From contig NZ_QUCM01000008.1 of assembly GCF_003473545.1 (NCBI RefSeq), positions 39,307 to 103,306 on the forward strand: a stretch of 64,000 bases of DNA, written 5' to 3'. The notes below the pieces were generated by a model that searched no databases, was not told the origin of the DNA, and was given only the letters and a program-made list of their open reading frames with translations. A program made the position numbers and the translations under genes. The stretch comes from Clostridium sp. AM22-11AC (GTDB taxonomy: Bacteria > Bacillota > Clostridia > Lachnospirales > Lachnospiraceae). Shown piece after piece: positions 1 to 6,613 of this stretch; position 1 is the stretch's first letter, and each line of letters opens with the position of its first letter.

Positions 1-136
1 AATCCAGCTTCATGCTTGGGGTTTTATCATTATGGAACGGGCAGCAAGCCATCCCGTTCCGACCTACATGGATTCCATAATGCTCCGCAGCCTGTCTTGT
101 TGTGACGGACTGCTTCACAGCTTCAAATACATTCAA
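1..136 (-). CDS. DNA primase N-terminus, CHC2 zinc finger (partial)
   Basis: This is the N-terminal 45 codons of a CHC2 zinc-finger primase; the rest runs off the left edge. The frame reads MNVFEAVKQSVTTRQAAEHY and then a zinc-ribbon segment CCPFHNDKTPS typical of DnaG-type primases. The only in-frame start is TTG at 134-136, preceded by AAGGAGGG at good spacing. It follows the relaxase gene (ends at 202) in the same direction. Family knowledge: such primases make primers for replication of the transferred strand of mobilizable elements. Confidence 0.8.
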   Translation of the reverse strand, partial: MNVFEAVKQSVTTRQAAEHYGIHVGRNGMACCPFHNDKTPSMKLD

Positions 137-161
137 ATCTATCCCTCCTTGAAAATAAGAA

Positions 162-200
162 AAGCACCTGACATTCTCTGATTGAAAATGGCAAGTGCCT
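162..200 (-). terminator. Hairpin between relaxase and primase genes
   Basis: An imperfect inverted repeat (GGCACTTGCCATT paired with AATGTCAGGTGC) is followed on the minus strand by TTTTC. It lies directly after the relaxase stop and before the primase ribosome binding site, so it probably acts as a partial terminator or attenuator. Confidence 0.5.
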
Positions 201-201
201 G

Positions 202-1782
202 TTAAAGTTCCATATCCTGTTGTCTGTGTTTCGCCTGTGCCGGGGCGGTTCTTTGAGCCTTTTTCTCGTCTGCCTTATCCTGCAAGACTTCCTTGATGGG
301 CTGCTTCTTAGGCGGCTCTTTACTTTCCTCTGTGCCGGGTGTGGCTTTCCGTACCCAGTAGCGGATGTCCCGCAGCTTCTTCAAATCCTCCTGTACCTCG
401 GTCAGTGGTACTTTCAACTCTGCGATTTCTTCCAAAAGCGTTTCCTGCTCCTCTTGCAGCTCCTTTTGGGTACTGTCCTTATCATCTGGGTGCTTGGCAA
501 GGTAGGCGGCGGCTTTTTCATACCGGGCAACCTCCGGGTGTTCCTGTTTGAATTTCTCCTTTGTTTTCTTAAAAAATATCTTCTGGTACTTCTCATAGAC
601 AGGCTTACATTCCTTGCAGTCTGTCCGGCTGGCAAGAATCCCGTCAATCACTTTGCTTCGGGCTTCCTTTGGCTTCATCTGATTGCGGTAATCTGCGGCT
701 GATTTCCCGGAAGATTCCAGAAACGCTTCTAAGTCCTCCACAGTGGAAAGTCCCTTTTGCCGGAGATAGGACAATGCTTCGCTGACTGCCTTTAAGTCCT
801 GTGAAGTCCCCCGGTTCTGTCCAGCCCTTGTCCAGTCCCTCCGTTCTTCTTTTCGTATCTCCATATACTTCATCAGCAGATTGGGAAGAAGTGTCGCTTC
901 CTCCGCCGTTTTTTGTGCAAGCAGCTCTTTCCGTTTTTCTCCCAGTTCGGTAATCCAGCCTTTGAGGTTTTGAATGAGCTGCCGAATGGACTGCATCAGG
1001 CGGTTGGCGGCTCTGATTTCCCGGTTCAGGTTGCCGATGTTCGTCTGGATACCCCGCTTTTCCATCTGCCGGACAGCAGCTCCCTCATGGACAGTAGGGA
1101 TAATATCAAGCCCCTGTCTGGCATAAGAACGCAAGTCCACACGCTCTGGGCGGTCATTGGCTTCCAGATAGCGGTTCTGGATGACCTCCCATTCATGCCG
1201 CCAGATTTCGCAATACTTCTGGTCGTTCCAATCCACCGTATCCTCCTTGTGGCTTTTCCATCTGCCGGACGGAAGTTTTATCCGTTCCCCGTTTTCGTCA
1301 AGGTCATAAACCTTGCGGCTCTTGGGAAGCCATTTTCCATGTTCGTCCATTGCCCTCATAGTGAGCATGACATGGGCGTGGGGATTGTGTCCCGGCGGAT
1401 AAGTGTCATGGATGGCAAAGTCAACAATCATTCCTTTGGAAACAAACTGCTGCTCACAAAACTCCCGGACAAGGACAGCGTACTGGTCAGGCGGTATCTC
1501 TCTGGGAATGGTAAGCACCCACCTCCTTGCAAGCTGGGAGTTCCATTGTTTTTCCACAGCTTCGGCGGCGTTCCATAGGGTATTGCGGTCTGCATACTCC
1601 GGCGGAGCATTTGCCGGGAGCAGGATTTCATTGTGGACGATACCACGCTTTTCCGGGTAGTGCTTCACTTCCTGGTCGTATTCACAGAACAGCTTTTCGC
1701 CGCTCTGGTAAGCAGCGGCGGCAACAGCAGACTGCCGCTGGCTGCGCTGCACAATAGAAATTTCGTTGTGTGGACAGGGCAT
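202..1782 (-). CDS. mobA: MobA/MobL family relaxase (MOBQ type)
   Basis: This relaxase nicks the origin of transfer and pilots the single strand during mobilization. From the ATG at 1782 the protein begins MPCPHNEISIVQRSQRQSAV, with the likely catalytic Tyr at residue 25 and the metal-binding histidine cluster HNPHAH at residues 132-137. The N-terminal 230 residues are the nuclease domain; the rest is a charged, probably coiled-coil tail of about 290 residues. The ATG at 1782 is chosen because AGGAAGGAGGGACACGAA precedes it; an upstream ATG at 1890 has no such site and lies in a terminator region. A candidate oriT lies about 740 bp upstream at 2525-2572. The primase gene follows in the same direction. 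Confidence 0.92.
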   Translation of the reverse strand: MPCPHNEISIVQRSQRQSAVAAAAYQSGEKLFCEYDQEVKHYPEKRGIVHNEILLPANAPPEYADRNTLWNAAEAVEKQWNSQLARRWVLTIPREIPPDQYAVLVREFCEQQFVSKGMIVDFAIHDTYPPGHNPHAHVMLTMRAMDEHGKWLPKSRKVYDLDENGERIKLPSGRWKSHKEDTVDWNDQKYCEIWRHEWEVIQNRYLEANDRPERVDLRSYARQGLDIIPTVHEGAAVRQMEKRGIQTNIGNLNREIRAANRLMQSIRQLIQNLKGWITELGEKRKELLAQKTAEEATLLPNLLMKYMEIRKEERRDWTRAGQNRGTSQDLKAVSEALSYLRQKGLSTVEDLEAFLESSGKSAADYRNQMKPKEARSKVIDGILASRTDCKECKPVYEKYQKIFFKKTKEKFKQEHPEVARYEKAAAYLAKHPDDKDSTQKELQEEQETLLEEIAELKVPLTEVQEDLKKLRDIRYWVRKATPGTEESKEPPKKQPIKEVLQDKADEKKAQRTAPAQAKHRQQDMEL

Positions 1783-1845
1783 TTCGTGTCCCTCCTTCCT
1801 GTGATTGACTGATGGGGTGGCGTTTTGCCACCCCACCTTGGGCAG

Positions 1846-1886
1846 AAAAAAAGCAGGAGATCTTTTCAGATTTCCTGCTTGGTGTG
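1846..1886 (-). terminator. Intrinsic terminator, conserved between two mobile elements
   Basis: On the minus strand, AGCAGGAAATCT pairs with AGATCTCCTGCT around a GAAA-like loop and is followed by seven T. It follows the DUF4318 gene and precedes the relaxase. A closely similar hairpin with matching flanks is at 13709-13750 in the other mobilizable element. Confidence 0.75.
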
Positions 1887-1966
1887 CCACTGTGTAGGCG
1901 GCGGGTATTTAGTTGTGAAAGTTCGGGGCAAGTTGACCCGATGTGTAGGGAATGAAAAACTGGAAA

Positions 1967-2188
1967 TTATTTTTCTTTGCATTTTATACCGTAATTTCCC
2001 CTACTACCATTTTCGTAGCCCCGATATATTTCATATCTTTTTCCATTTATCTCCACTTCGTCATCGTTAATAAATGTATAAGACTCGCCATTTTCTTCAC
2101 AATATTTTGAAATTGCTTCCATAGTTTTTGCAAGAGTTGGGTAATTGGTACTATCCTCATAAGGAACCCAAAAAGCCTTTTTAAACAT
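1967..2188 (-). CDS. DUF4318 family small protein
   Basis: A 73-residue protein beginning MFKKAFWVPYED and containing INDDEVEINGKRYEIYRGYE, which I recognise as the DUF4318 pattern. Function is unknown. No signal peptide or membrane segment is visible. The ATG has a strong AGAAGGAGG site. It lies between the candidate oriT region and the relaxase gene in the same orientation and is followed by a terminator, so it appears to be its own transcription unit. Confidence 0.7.
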   Translation of the reverse strand: MFKKAFWVPYEDSTNYPTLAKTMEAISKYCEENGESYTFINDDEVEINGKRYEIYRGYENGSRGNYGIKCKEK

Positions 2189-2524
2189 ATAAAATACCTC
2201 CTTCTAATTTGTTAAATAATCCACGAATTTTCAAATCTTTGTAAAATAATAGTATCATACAACTTCGCAAAAGTCCACTTATAACTTCTAATTTGTTGCT
2301 GTCTTTATTATACTGCATTGCCTATCGAAAAGATAGTATATTTTATAAAACTTGTCGGCTGGGAACAGCTTGCAATGCAAGGTGTCCCCAGATGGCAAGT
2401 CCACAAAAGGGTAGCTGGCGAAAGCCAGCGCAGGGGAAGCGTAGCGTCCCCTGTTTGATTTGGAGCAGACCATGACTGCGGAAAATCACAGCCCTCCGGC
2501 GAGGAGCCTTCGGAGAACGCAATG
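2189..2524. other. Non-coding region upstream of the candidate oriT
   Basis: No convincing gene is present. The segment contains short inverted repeats such as CTATC-GAAAA-GATAG near 2320 and several GC-rich direct and inverted motifs from 2360 to 2520 leading into the candidate oriT. It could hold relaxosome accessory binding sites; that is inference. Confidence 0.4.
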
Positions 2525-2572
2525 CACCGACCTCTGGGTGGTGTATAATTGCGCCCTTAGTAAACTAAGGGG
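2525..2572. other. oriT: Candidate origin of transfer (oriT) with IncQ-like nic motif
   Basis: An imperfect inverted repeat (CACCGACC with GGGTGGTG, 2525-2543) is followed by TATAATTGCGCCCTTAG. The core TGCG/CCCTTA resembles the nic region of MOBQ origins (RSF1010 and pSK41/pGO1 share TGCG followed by CCCT). The predicted nick is between 2553 and 2554. CCCTTAGT and ACTAAGGG form a second palindrome at 2554-2571. A MOBQ-type relaxase gene lies nearby, which supports the call. Confidence 0.6.
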
Positions 2573-2861
2573 TTTCCGGCTTCTCCCGTTCCAGCAGTTT
2601 TTTCAACAGTTCCTGTGTGTTCTGTCTGTGAAAAATGAGTTTCAACAACAGCATGACATCATCATCTGTCAGGCGTTCCGGCTCTTGTAGAAAACTTTCC
2701 AGCATACCGCCACGAGTACAGAGCCGGTGCGTCCGTTCCTTTCGGGTAAGCTGCTTTAACTGGTGCTGCAATGCCTTTTCATCATGGATGGCTTTCCGCA
2801 GTTTCTTTTCGCTTTTCTCCAGCTCCCGGTTTAGCTTTTCCAGCTTTGAGGTATCAGGCAA
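2565..2861 (-). CDS. DUF3847 family protein
   Basis: A 98-residue, highly charged protein. Residues 1-50 form an obvious heptad-rich helix (KLEKLNRELEKSEKKLRKAI), followed by RKERTHRLCTRGGMLESFL, the signature I associate with DUF3847. It starts at a TTG overlapping the last codons of the upstream RepA-like gene, preceded by GGGGG. Function is unknown; it is commonly carried beside mobilization genes. Its 3' end abuts the candidate oriT, so a DNA-binding accessory role is possible but unproven. Confidence 0.75.
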   Translation of the reverse strand: MPDTSKLEKLNRELEKSEKKLRKAIHDEKALQHQLKQLTRKERTHRLCTRGGMLESFLQEPERLTDDDVMLLLKLIFHRQNTQELLKKLLEREKPETP

Positions 2862-3195
2862 GGGCAGCGTCCCCCTTTCCCGGTATCAGCACATAAATCC
2901 GGTTTGGTTCTCCAACGCCCTGACGCACCCGCATGATAAGTCCGGCGGTTTCCAGTTCATTCAGAGAACGCTTGACCGTCATGGGACTGCGGGACAGGAC
3001 TGCGGCAATGGCTGTGACAGGGAAGCAGACAAACAGGATTCCGTTCTCGTCCTCTTGCCCTTTGGATAGCATAGCGTCCAGCATCCGGCAGTACATGACC
3101 TTTGCGGTGCTGCTGACTGGAAATCCTGTCAACGCTCTGGGAAAGGGCATACAGGGCGGCAATGATGTGTCTATCGTCATAAATTCAAAATTCAT
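2854..3195 (-). CDS. Short RepA_N-type replication initiator
   Basis: A 113-residue protein made only of a winged-helix RepA_N-like domain. It has PFPRALTGFPVSSTAKVMYC, then an HTH (SRSPMTVKRSLNELETAGLI) and the closing motif RQGVGEPNRIYVLIP, the same layout as the N-terminal half of the larger RepA at 20451-21518. No C-terminal domain is present. It starts at an ATG with GGAGGAACACACAGA and overlaps the upstream 4-Cys gene by 4 nt and the downstream DUF3847 gene by 8 nt, so the three are co-translated. The likely role is element replication or control of it. Confidence 0.75.
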   Translation of the reverse strand: MNFEFMTIDTSLPPCMPFPRALTGFPVSSTAKVMYCRMLDAMLSKGQEDENGILFVCFPVTAIAAVLSRSPMTVKRSLNELETAGLIMRVRQGVGEPNRIYVLIPGKGDAALA

Positions 3196-3380
3196 TCTGT
3201 GTGTTCCTCCTTTTTCTTTGCTCGTTTGGATAAATAACGGGGGCAGTCAATCACAACCGCCCGGAAGCTCTGCTTGCACCCATGCTGGCATTTCCGGCAT
3301 AATTCGTTGTAAGTGACACGCCCCCGGTCATTGAGGTAAAATGAAAGCTCATGCTTCCTCTTTTTGCTCATTCTCGGCAT
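3192..3380 (-). CDS. Small basic four-cysteine protein (copy 1)
   Basis: A 62-residue protein with N-terminal MPRMSKKRKHELSFYLNDRG and a C28-C31-C35-C46 pattern in NELCRKCQHGCKQSFRAV. The spacing suggests a small zinc-binding fold. A paralogue with identical Cys spacing is at 10878-11072 in the other element. Both copies overlap the start of a replication-type gene. The start has GGGAGG nine bases upstream. I do not know its function; DNA binding in replication or mobilization is a guess. Confidence 0.7.
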   Translation of the reverse strand: MPRMSKKRKHELSFYLNDRGRVTYNELCRKCQHGCKQSFRAVVIDCPRYLSKRAKKKEEHTE

Positions 3381-3787
3381 ATTGCGCTTCCTCCCGTTTT
3401 CGTGTATGGTTTCGGGGCGATTTTCGGCAAAATTACGGTCATAGAGCCGCCTAAAATCTCCCGAAGTATCAGCGATAGGATAGACTGTCCCCCTATCAGA
3501 TTGTCGTGTTTCGGTATCATTTCGGTGTCAGTCCGCCAGTTCTCCCCGGTGTCGTTCCTCCCCTGAATCTCACAGCGGCGTATCGCTCCCGTTGGTACGC
3601 TCGTTTTGGTCAGGGTTCCTCCATATCCCTGCCAAAAGTCATGGCGCTACATCGCCGGGGAAGCATATCCCACACAGGCTGGTCATTCGATTGGAATAAT
3701 CCATCGATGAACTACCTGTATCATAGAACATTTTTGTGCCCTGTGCCGTATGTCCACAAAGTAGGAATTAGGGGTAAAAATCAGAAA
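3381..3787. other. Non-coding spacer between divergent genes
   Basis: No supported gene. It contains the phrase TTTCGGTATCATTTCGG (near 3511), which recurs upstream of the paralogous 4-Cys gene near 11229, so part of this leader is related between the two elements. The rest is GC-rich with no strong hairpin that I can assign. Confidence 0.4.
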
Positions 3788-3817
3788 TTTCCACGATTGC
3801 GGAAAGTGTGCTATAAT
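3788..3817 (+). promoter_or_regulatory. Extended -10 promoter and inverted repeat of the HTH regulator gene
   Basis: An extended -10 (TGCTATAAT, box at 3812-3817) lies 47 bp upstream of the regulator ATG. Just upstream is an inverted repeat TTTCC-N8-GGAAA (3788-3805), a plausible operator for autoregulation. No good -35 box is visible, which fits an extended -10 promoter. Confidence 0.5.
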
Positions 3818-3863
3818 CCAGTTAAGCGGCAGCAATGCAACCGCCGGAAAGGAGCGTGCGCCC

Positions 3864-4670
3864 ATGAAAGGAGCAACAAGCATACAGGAACGCCTTTGGG
3901 AACTCCGCAAGGACAAAGGCTTAAATCTGGAAGAATTATCAGAGCTGACGGGTATTTCCAAATCAGCCCTTGGCAGTTATGAGAAAGAGGATTATAAGGA
4001 AATCAATCATGGCAACCTTATCACGCTGGCAGATTTCTATGGGGTTTCCGTTGATTATCTGCTGTGCCGGACAGAGAACCGGGAGCAGATTAACACGCCA
4101 CTAACAGAGCTGCATTTGAATGATGAGATGGTTGCACTTCTGAAAAGCGGTCGGATTAACAACCGCCTGCTCTGTGAGCTTGCCACACATAAAGATTTTA
4201 TCAAGTTTCTTGCGGACATTGAGATTTATGTGGATGGGATTGCCACCATGCAGATTCAGAACCTCAACGCCCTTGTCGATACCGTCCGGCATGAAATCAT
4301 TGAACGGTATCGCCCCGGCGAAGATGACCCCCATTTGAAAGTGTTGCAAGCCGCCCATATCAGCGATGATGAATATTTCAGCCACATGGTTCTGGATGAC
4401 CTCAACCTGATTATCCGGGATATTCGGGAAGCTCACAAAAAGGACAGCGAGAGTGCACCCCAGACCACCGTTGCTGATGAACTGAAAGAAAATCTGGAAG
4501 CGGTCGAAAATTTCAAGGGCAGCCGGGATGAAAAGCTCGTTGTACTTTACTGCAAGCAGCTTGGTATCAACTACAAAAATTTATCGGAAGAAGAATTTCG
4601 CTGGCTGATTCGGATTCTCCAAAAATCAAAGAAAATGGGAACGCCTATCAGCCAGAGGAAAAAACGGTAA
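3864..4670 (+). CDS. XRE-family HTH regulator with long C-terminal region
   Basis: A 268-residue protein. Residues 7-70 are a Cro/CI-type HTH (IQERLWELRKDKGLNLEELS, then TGISKSALGSYE). The remaining 190 residues form an acidic helical region with no motif I recognise. The ATG is preceded by AAAGGAG at nine bases. It is the only plus-strand gene in this part of the element, facing away from the replication/mobilization operon, which fits a master repressor. A terminator follows at 4674. Confidence 0.85.
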   Translation: MKGATSIQERLWELRKDKGLNLEELSELTGISKSALGSYEKEDYKEINHGNLITLADFYGVSVDYLLCRTENREQINTPLTELHLNDEMVALLKSGRINNRLLCELATHKDFIKFLADIEIYVDGIATMQIQNLNALVDTVRHEIIERYRPGEDDPHLKVLQAAHISDDEYFSHMVLDDLNLIIRDIREAHKKDSESAPQTTVADELKENLEAVENFKGSRDEKLVVLYCKQLGINYKNLSEEEFRWLIRILQKSKKMGTPISQRKKR

Positions 4671-4673
4671 CAA

Positions 4674-4724
4674 AAAACCGCTGTTGCATGGTTGGGGTGG
4701 CTTCCATGTAGCAGCGGTTTATGC
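4674..4724 (+). terminator. Terminator after the HTH regulator
   Basis: AACCGCTG and GCATGG pair with CCATG and GCAGCGGTT to give an interrupted stem directly after the stop codon at 4670, ending in TTTATG. Confidence 0.65.
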
Positions 4725-4781
4725 TGTGCTTATTTAGTTAAAATTTAGGGTGACAAACTGAGGATACAACTAAAATACTCC

Positions 4782-5246
4782 CTATAATTGGATTGCCGAT
4801 TTCTCTGAATCATTTATATATACTGCAATCGAATCTGTTTCTTTCATATACGGCTTATCCCATAAAAGATGGCTTTTGTGATGATAAATCTTCCCTCCGT
4901 ATGTATAGCTGTAAAGAACTCTGTACGGGGACTTTTTTCCATATTGTAGAAACTTTTGCATATATACCTTTTCTACAATCCCATTAACTTTAATTCCGTT
5001 AGAAATCAACTCGCAATATGATTTCCTCTTTGCTGAAGCGAGAACTGTAAAAATAGCTTGTGCAATTAAAAAAGCGACACCAAGTACAGAAAAAACAATC
5101 CCAATGTGCCTTTGACTTTGAACTATTGACGCTGATGTAGGCTGTAATATTCCAATAAAACTAAGCAAACCAAAAACGATAAAAGCACAGCCTAAGCACA
5201 TAGAAATAAGAGCATATAACTGTTCTGCATATTTGATTCTATTCAT
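4782..5246 (-). CDS. DUF3592-like membrane protein
   Basis: A 154-residue protein with two predicted membrane helices (about residues 12-33 and 46-70). A soluble domain follows in which NGIKVNGIVEKVYMQ...YRVLYSYTYGGKIYHHKSH resembles the DUF3592 fold. Function is unknown. It starts at an ATG with AAAGGAG upstream and lies 21 bp after the SRPBCC gene in the same direction, so the two are probably co-transcribed cargo. Base composition is clearly AT-richer than the mobilization genes around it, suggesting separate acquisition. Confidence 0.7.
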   Translation of the reverse strand: MNRIKYAEQLYALISMCLGCAFIVFGLLSFIGILQPTSASIVQSQRHIGIVFSVLGVAFLIAQAIFTVLASAKRKSYCELISNGIKVNGIVEKVYMQKFLQYGKKSPYRVLYSYTYGGKIYHHKSHLLWDKPYMKETDSIAVYINDSEKSAIQL

Positions 5247-5267
5247 AGTATTCTCTCCTTTACAACT

Positions 5268-5672
5268 TCAACTTTGTTGTTCCAATGTTTTTTTTAAGTC
5301 CAGAACAAATTGAGTTTGCTGCTTCTTCAAATAGAGTTTTACAAAAGGTTTCATAAACCACTTTTTAGGTGTCACATTTTCTGTAAAATCAATTTGTGTT
5401 TCATTTCCCTTAGCTGTAAAAATACCAGTCCAATGCCCGGCCATATTGCTATTTTCCATGTCAAATTCCCAGCGGTTATATGGCTCAACAGCAGTAATAG
5501 AAAATGTAGTTGCATATCCGTCTTTCGTGTACTCAATAAACTGCTTCTCATTTATGATTTCTGTTTTGCTTAAATCGCTTCGCCACGCACTATATTTATC
5601 AACAGCAAAAACAATATCCCAAACTTTATGAATATCATCATTGATAATCGCATTTATATTCGAAATTGCCAT
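5268..5672 (-). CDS. SRPBCC (START/polyketide cyclase-like) domain protein
   Basis: About 134 residues with the SRPBCC layout: N-terminal strand and helix AIINDDIHKVWDIVFAVDKY, central RWEFDMENSNMAGHWTGIFT, and a long C-terminal helix. Members bind hydrophobic ligands or act as stress-response lipid-binding proteins; the ligand here cannot be inferred. ATG at 5672 is chosen over the one six bases upstream because GGGGG then sits at normal distance. AT-rich cargo paired with the DUF3592 gene. Confidence 0.75.
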   Translation of the reverse strand: MAISNINAIINDDIHKVWDIVFAVDKYSAWRSDLSKTEIINEKQFIEYTKDGYATTFSITAVEPYNRWEFDMENSNMAGHWTGIFTAKGNETQIDFTENVTPKKWFMKPFVKLYLKKQQTQFVLDLKKTLEQQS

Positions 5673-5722
5673 TTTCATACCCCCTTCAAACTCTATTTTG
5701 TCATAATCATTCTACCATACCA

Positions 5723-6100
5723 TTATGAATAAATCATCTCATACAAAACAATTTCTTCTGCCCGGTTGTGAATGTTATTGCAACGCTGCACCCATTCCAT
5801 TTGACAGGTACGCTTCAATTCCTCGGTCACGCCCTCGGCAGCTTTCATCTGCTCCATGATGGTGTCTAACCGTTCCTGTACCTGTTCGTTCAGGTCTGCA
5901 AGGTATGTCCATAACTCCCCTGTCAAGGTCAAGGTGTTCAATTTGGCTGGGTGGACTTCTCTTAAATACTCCCGGTGCATCCGTCCGTACTTTCCGATAG
6001 GGCGGTGTTCCTCCGGCAGCTTCAAATCTGGGATATAGTAATCTCCGACAAGGATATAATCAATTCCGTTTTCCGTTATTCTTGGTTTCAATTCGCTCAT
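5723..6100 (-). CDS. tnpV: TnpV-type transposon protein
   Basis: A 125-residue protein beginning MSELKPRITENGIDYILVGD and containing PIGKYGRMHREYLREVHPAKLN, the pattern of TnpV proteins of Tn4451-like mobilizable transposons. The C-terminal half is helical and charged. Function is not established; it is a marker of this element family. It starts inside the 3' end of the upstream HTH gene (41 bp overlap) with GGAGG in place, so the two are translationally coupled. Confidence 0.85.
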   Translation of the reverse strand: MSELKPRITENGIDYILVGDYYIPDLKLPEEHRPIGKYGRMHREYLREVHPAKLNTLTLTGELWTYLADLNEQVQERLDTIMEQMKAAEGVTEELKRTCQMEWVQRCNNIHNRAEEIVLYEMIYS

Positions 6101-6332
6101 GCTCCTTACCTCCTGTGGAAGCAGGCTCGTCTGATACTAACTCAATCACATCGGTAATCTCACAATTCAGCGTTTCGCAGATACGGGCTAATGTATCCAT
6201 GCTGATGTGCTTTCCCTCTTTGCTCATGTTGGCAATCATATTCGTTGTCATACCAGCAGCAAGCCTTAAATCTTCTTTTCTCATATCACGCTCTAACAGT
6301 GTATGCCAGAGTGGTTTATAGCTGATGTGCAT
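6060..6332 (-). CDS. XRE/Cro-type HTH regulator
   Basis: About 90 residues with a Cro/CI-type HTH spanning nearly the whole protein (HISYKPLWHTLLERDMRKED, then AGMTTNMIANMSKEGKHISM). This resembles the YozG/XRE regulators that accompany tnpV. ATG at 6332 is chosen because AGGCGG precedes it and the domain starts there; an upstream in-frame start at 6422 would add a low-quality extension. It is the first gene inside the right end of the left mobilizable element and probably autoregulates with tnpV. Confidence 0.8.
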   Translation of the reverse strand: MHISYKPLWHTLLERDMRKEDLRLAAGMTTNMIANMSKEGKHISMDTLARICETLNCEITDVIELVSDEPASTGGKEHERIETKNNGKRN

Positions 6333-6487
6333 ATTGCTTTCCCGCCTTCCTATCCATACCACCGGGGCGGCTGCCCCGGCAGGAACTTTTCTCTTATTAT
6401 AGCACCAATCTTGTGAAATCACAATTTATTCTTGTGGACTGCCGCTGATACCGTCTGGATTGTGCTTTTCCTTTCTTTTTGTTCCCT

Positions 6488-6524
6488 TTAATTAGCCATG
6501 AACTGCTTGATGCCCTGCGATTTT
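6488..6524 (-). pseudogene. maff2: maff2 3' fragment, separated from its 5' part by a 9.2 kb insertion
   Basis: On the minus strand this reads KSQGIKQFMAN and then a stop. KSQGIKQ is the continuation of the maff2 product, whose first 41 codons are at 15680-15803. The two pieces flank the serine-recombinase element exactly, with CAAA shared at both junctions. The normal Gly-rich hydrophobic C-terminus is missing, indicating a second disruption at about 6490. Confidence 0.8.
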
Positions 6525-6613
6525 GTTGATGTGTGATAAAGAAGTAATAGAAGTGCAAAAAATTTTGCCGTTCCTATCCGGCACTTAGCTCTTGTGTCGG
6601 ATAGGTCGGGCGG

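Larger units (their letters stand above)
1..6490. mobile_element. Second mobilizable element inserted in the 3' part of maff2 (partial)
   Basis: The genes here (CHC2 primase, MobA/MobL relaxase, DUF3847, short RepA_N protein, 4-Cys protein, HTH regulators, TnpV, cargo) form a mobilization and replication unit different from the surrounding ICE backbone. The right edge is inferred at about 6490. There the maff2 3' fragment stops after the residues KQFMAN, whereas intact maff2 products, as I recall the family, continue with a Gly-rich hydrophobic tail. The left end and any recombinase are outside the window. Confidence 0.5.

Noticed and set aside
913..1578. A 221-codon open frame on the plus strand inside the relaxase gene
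   Set aside because: It is antisense to a well-supported relaxase, has no family motif and no ribosome binding site; a shadow of the real gene.
2293..2475. Small open frames in the candidate oriT leader on both strands
   Set aside because: No ribosome sites, no recognisable motifs, and the sequence is repeat-rich non-coding DNA.
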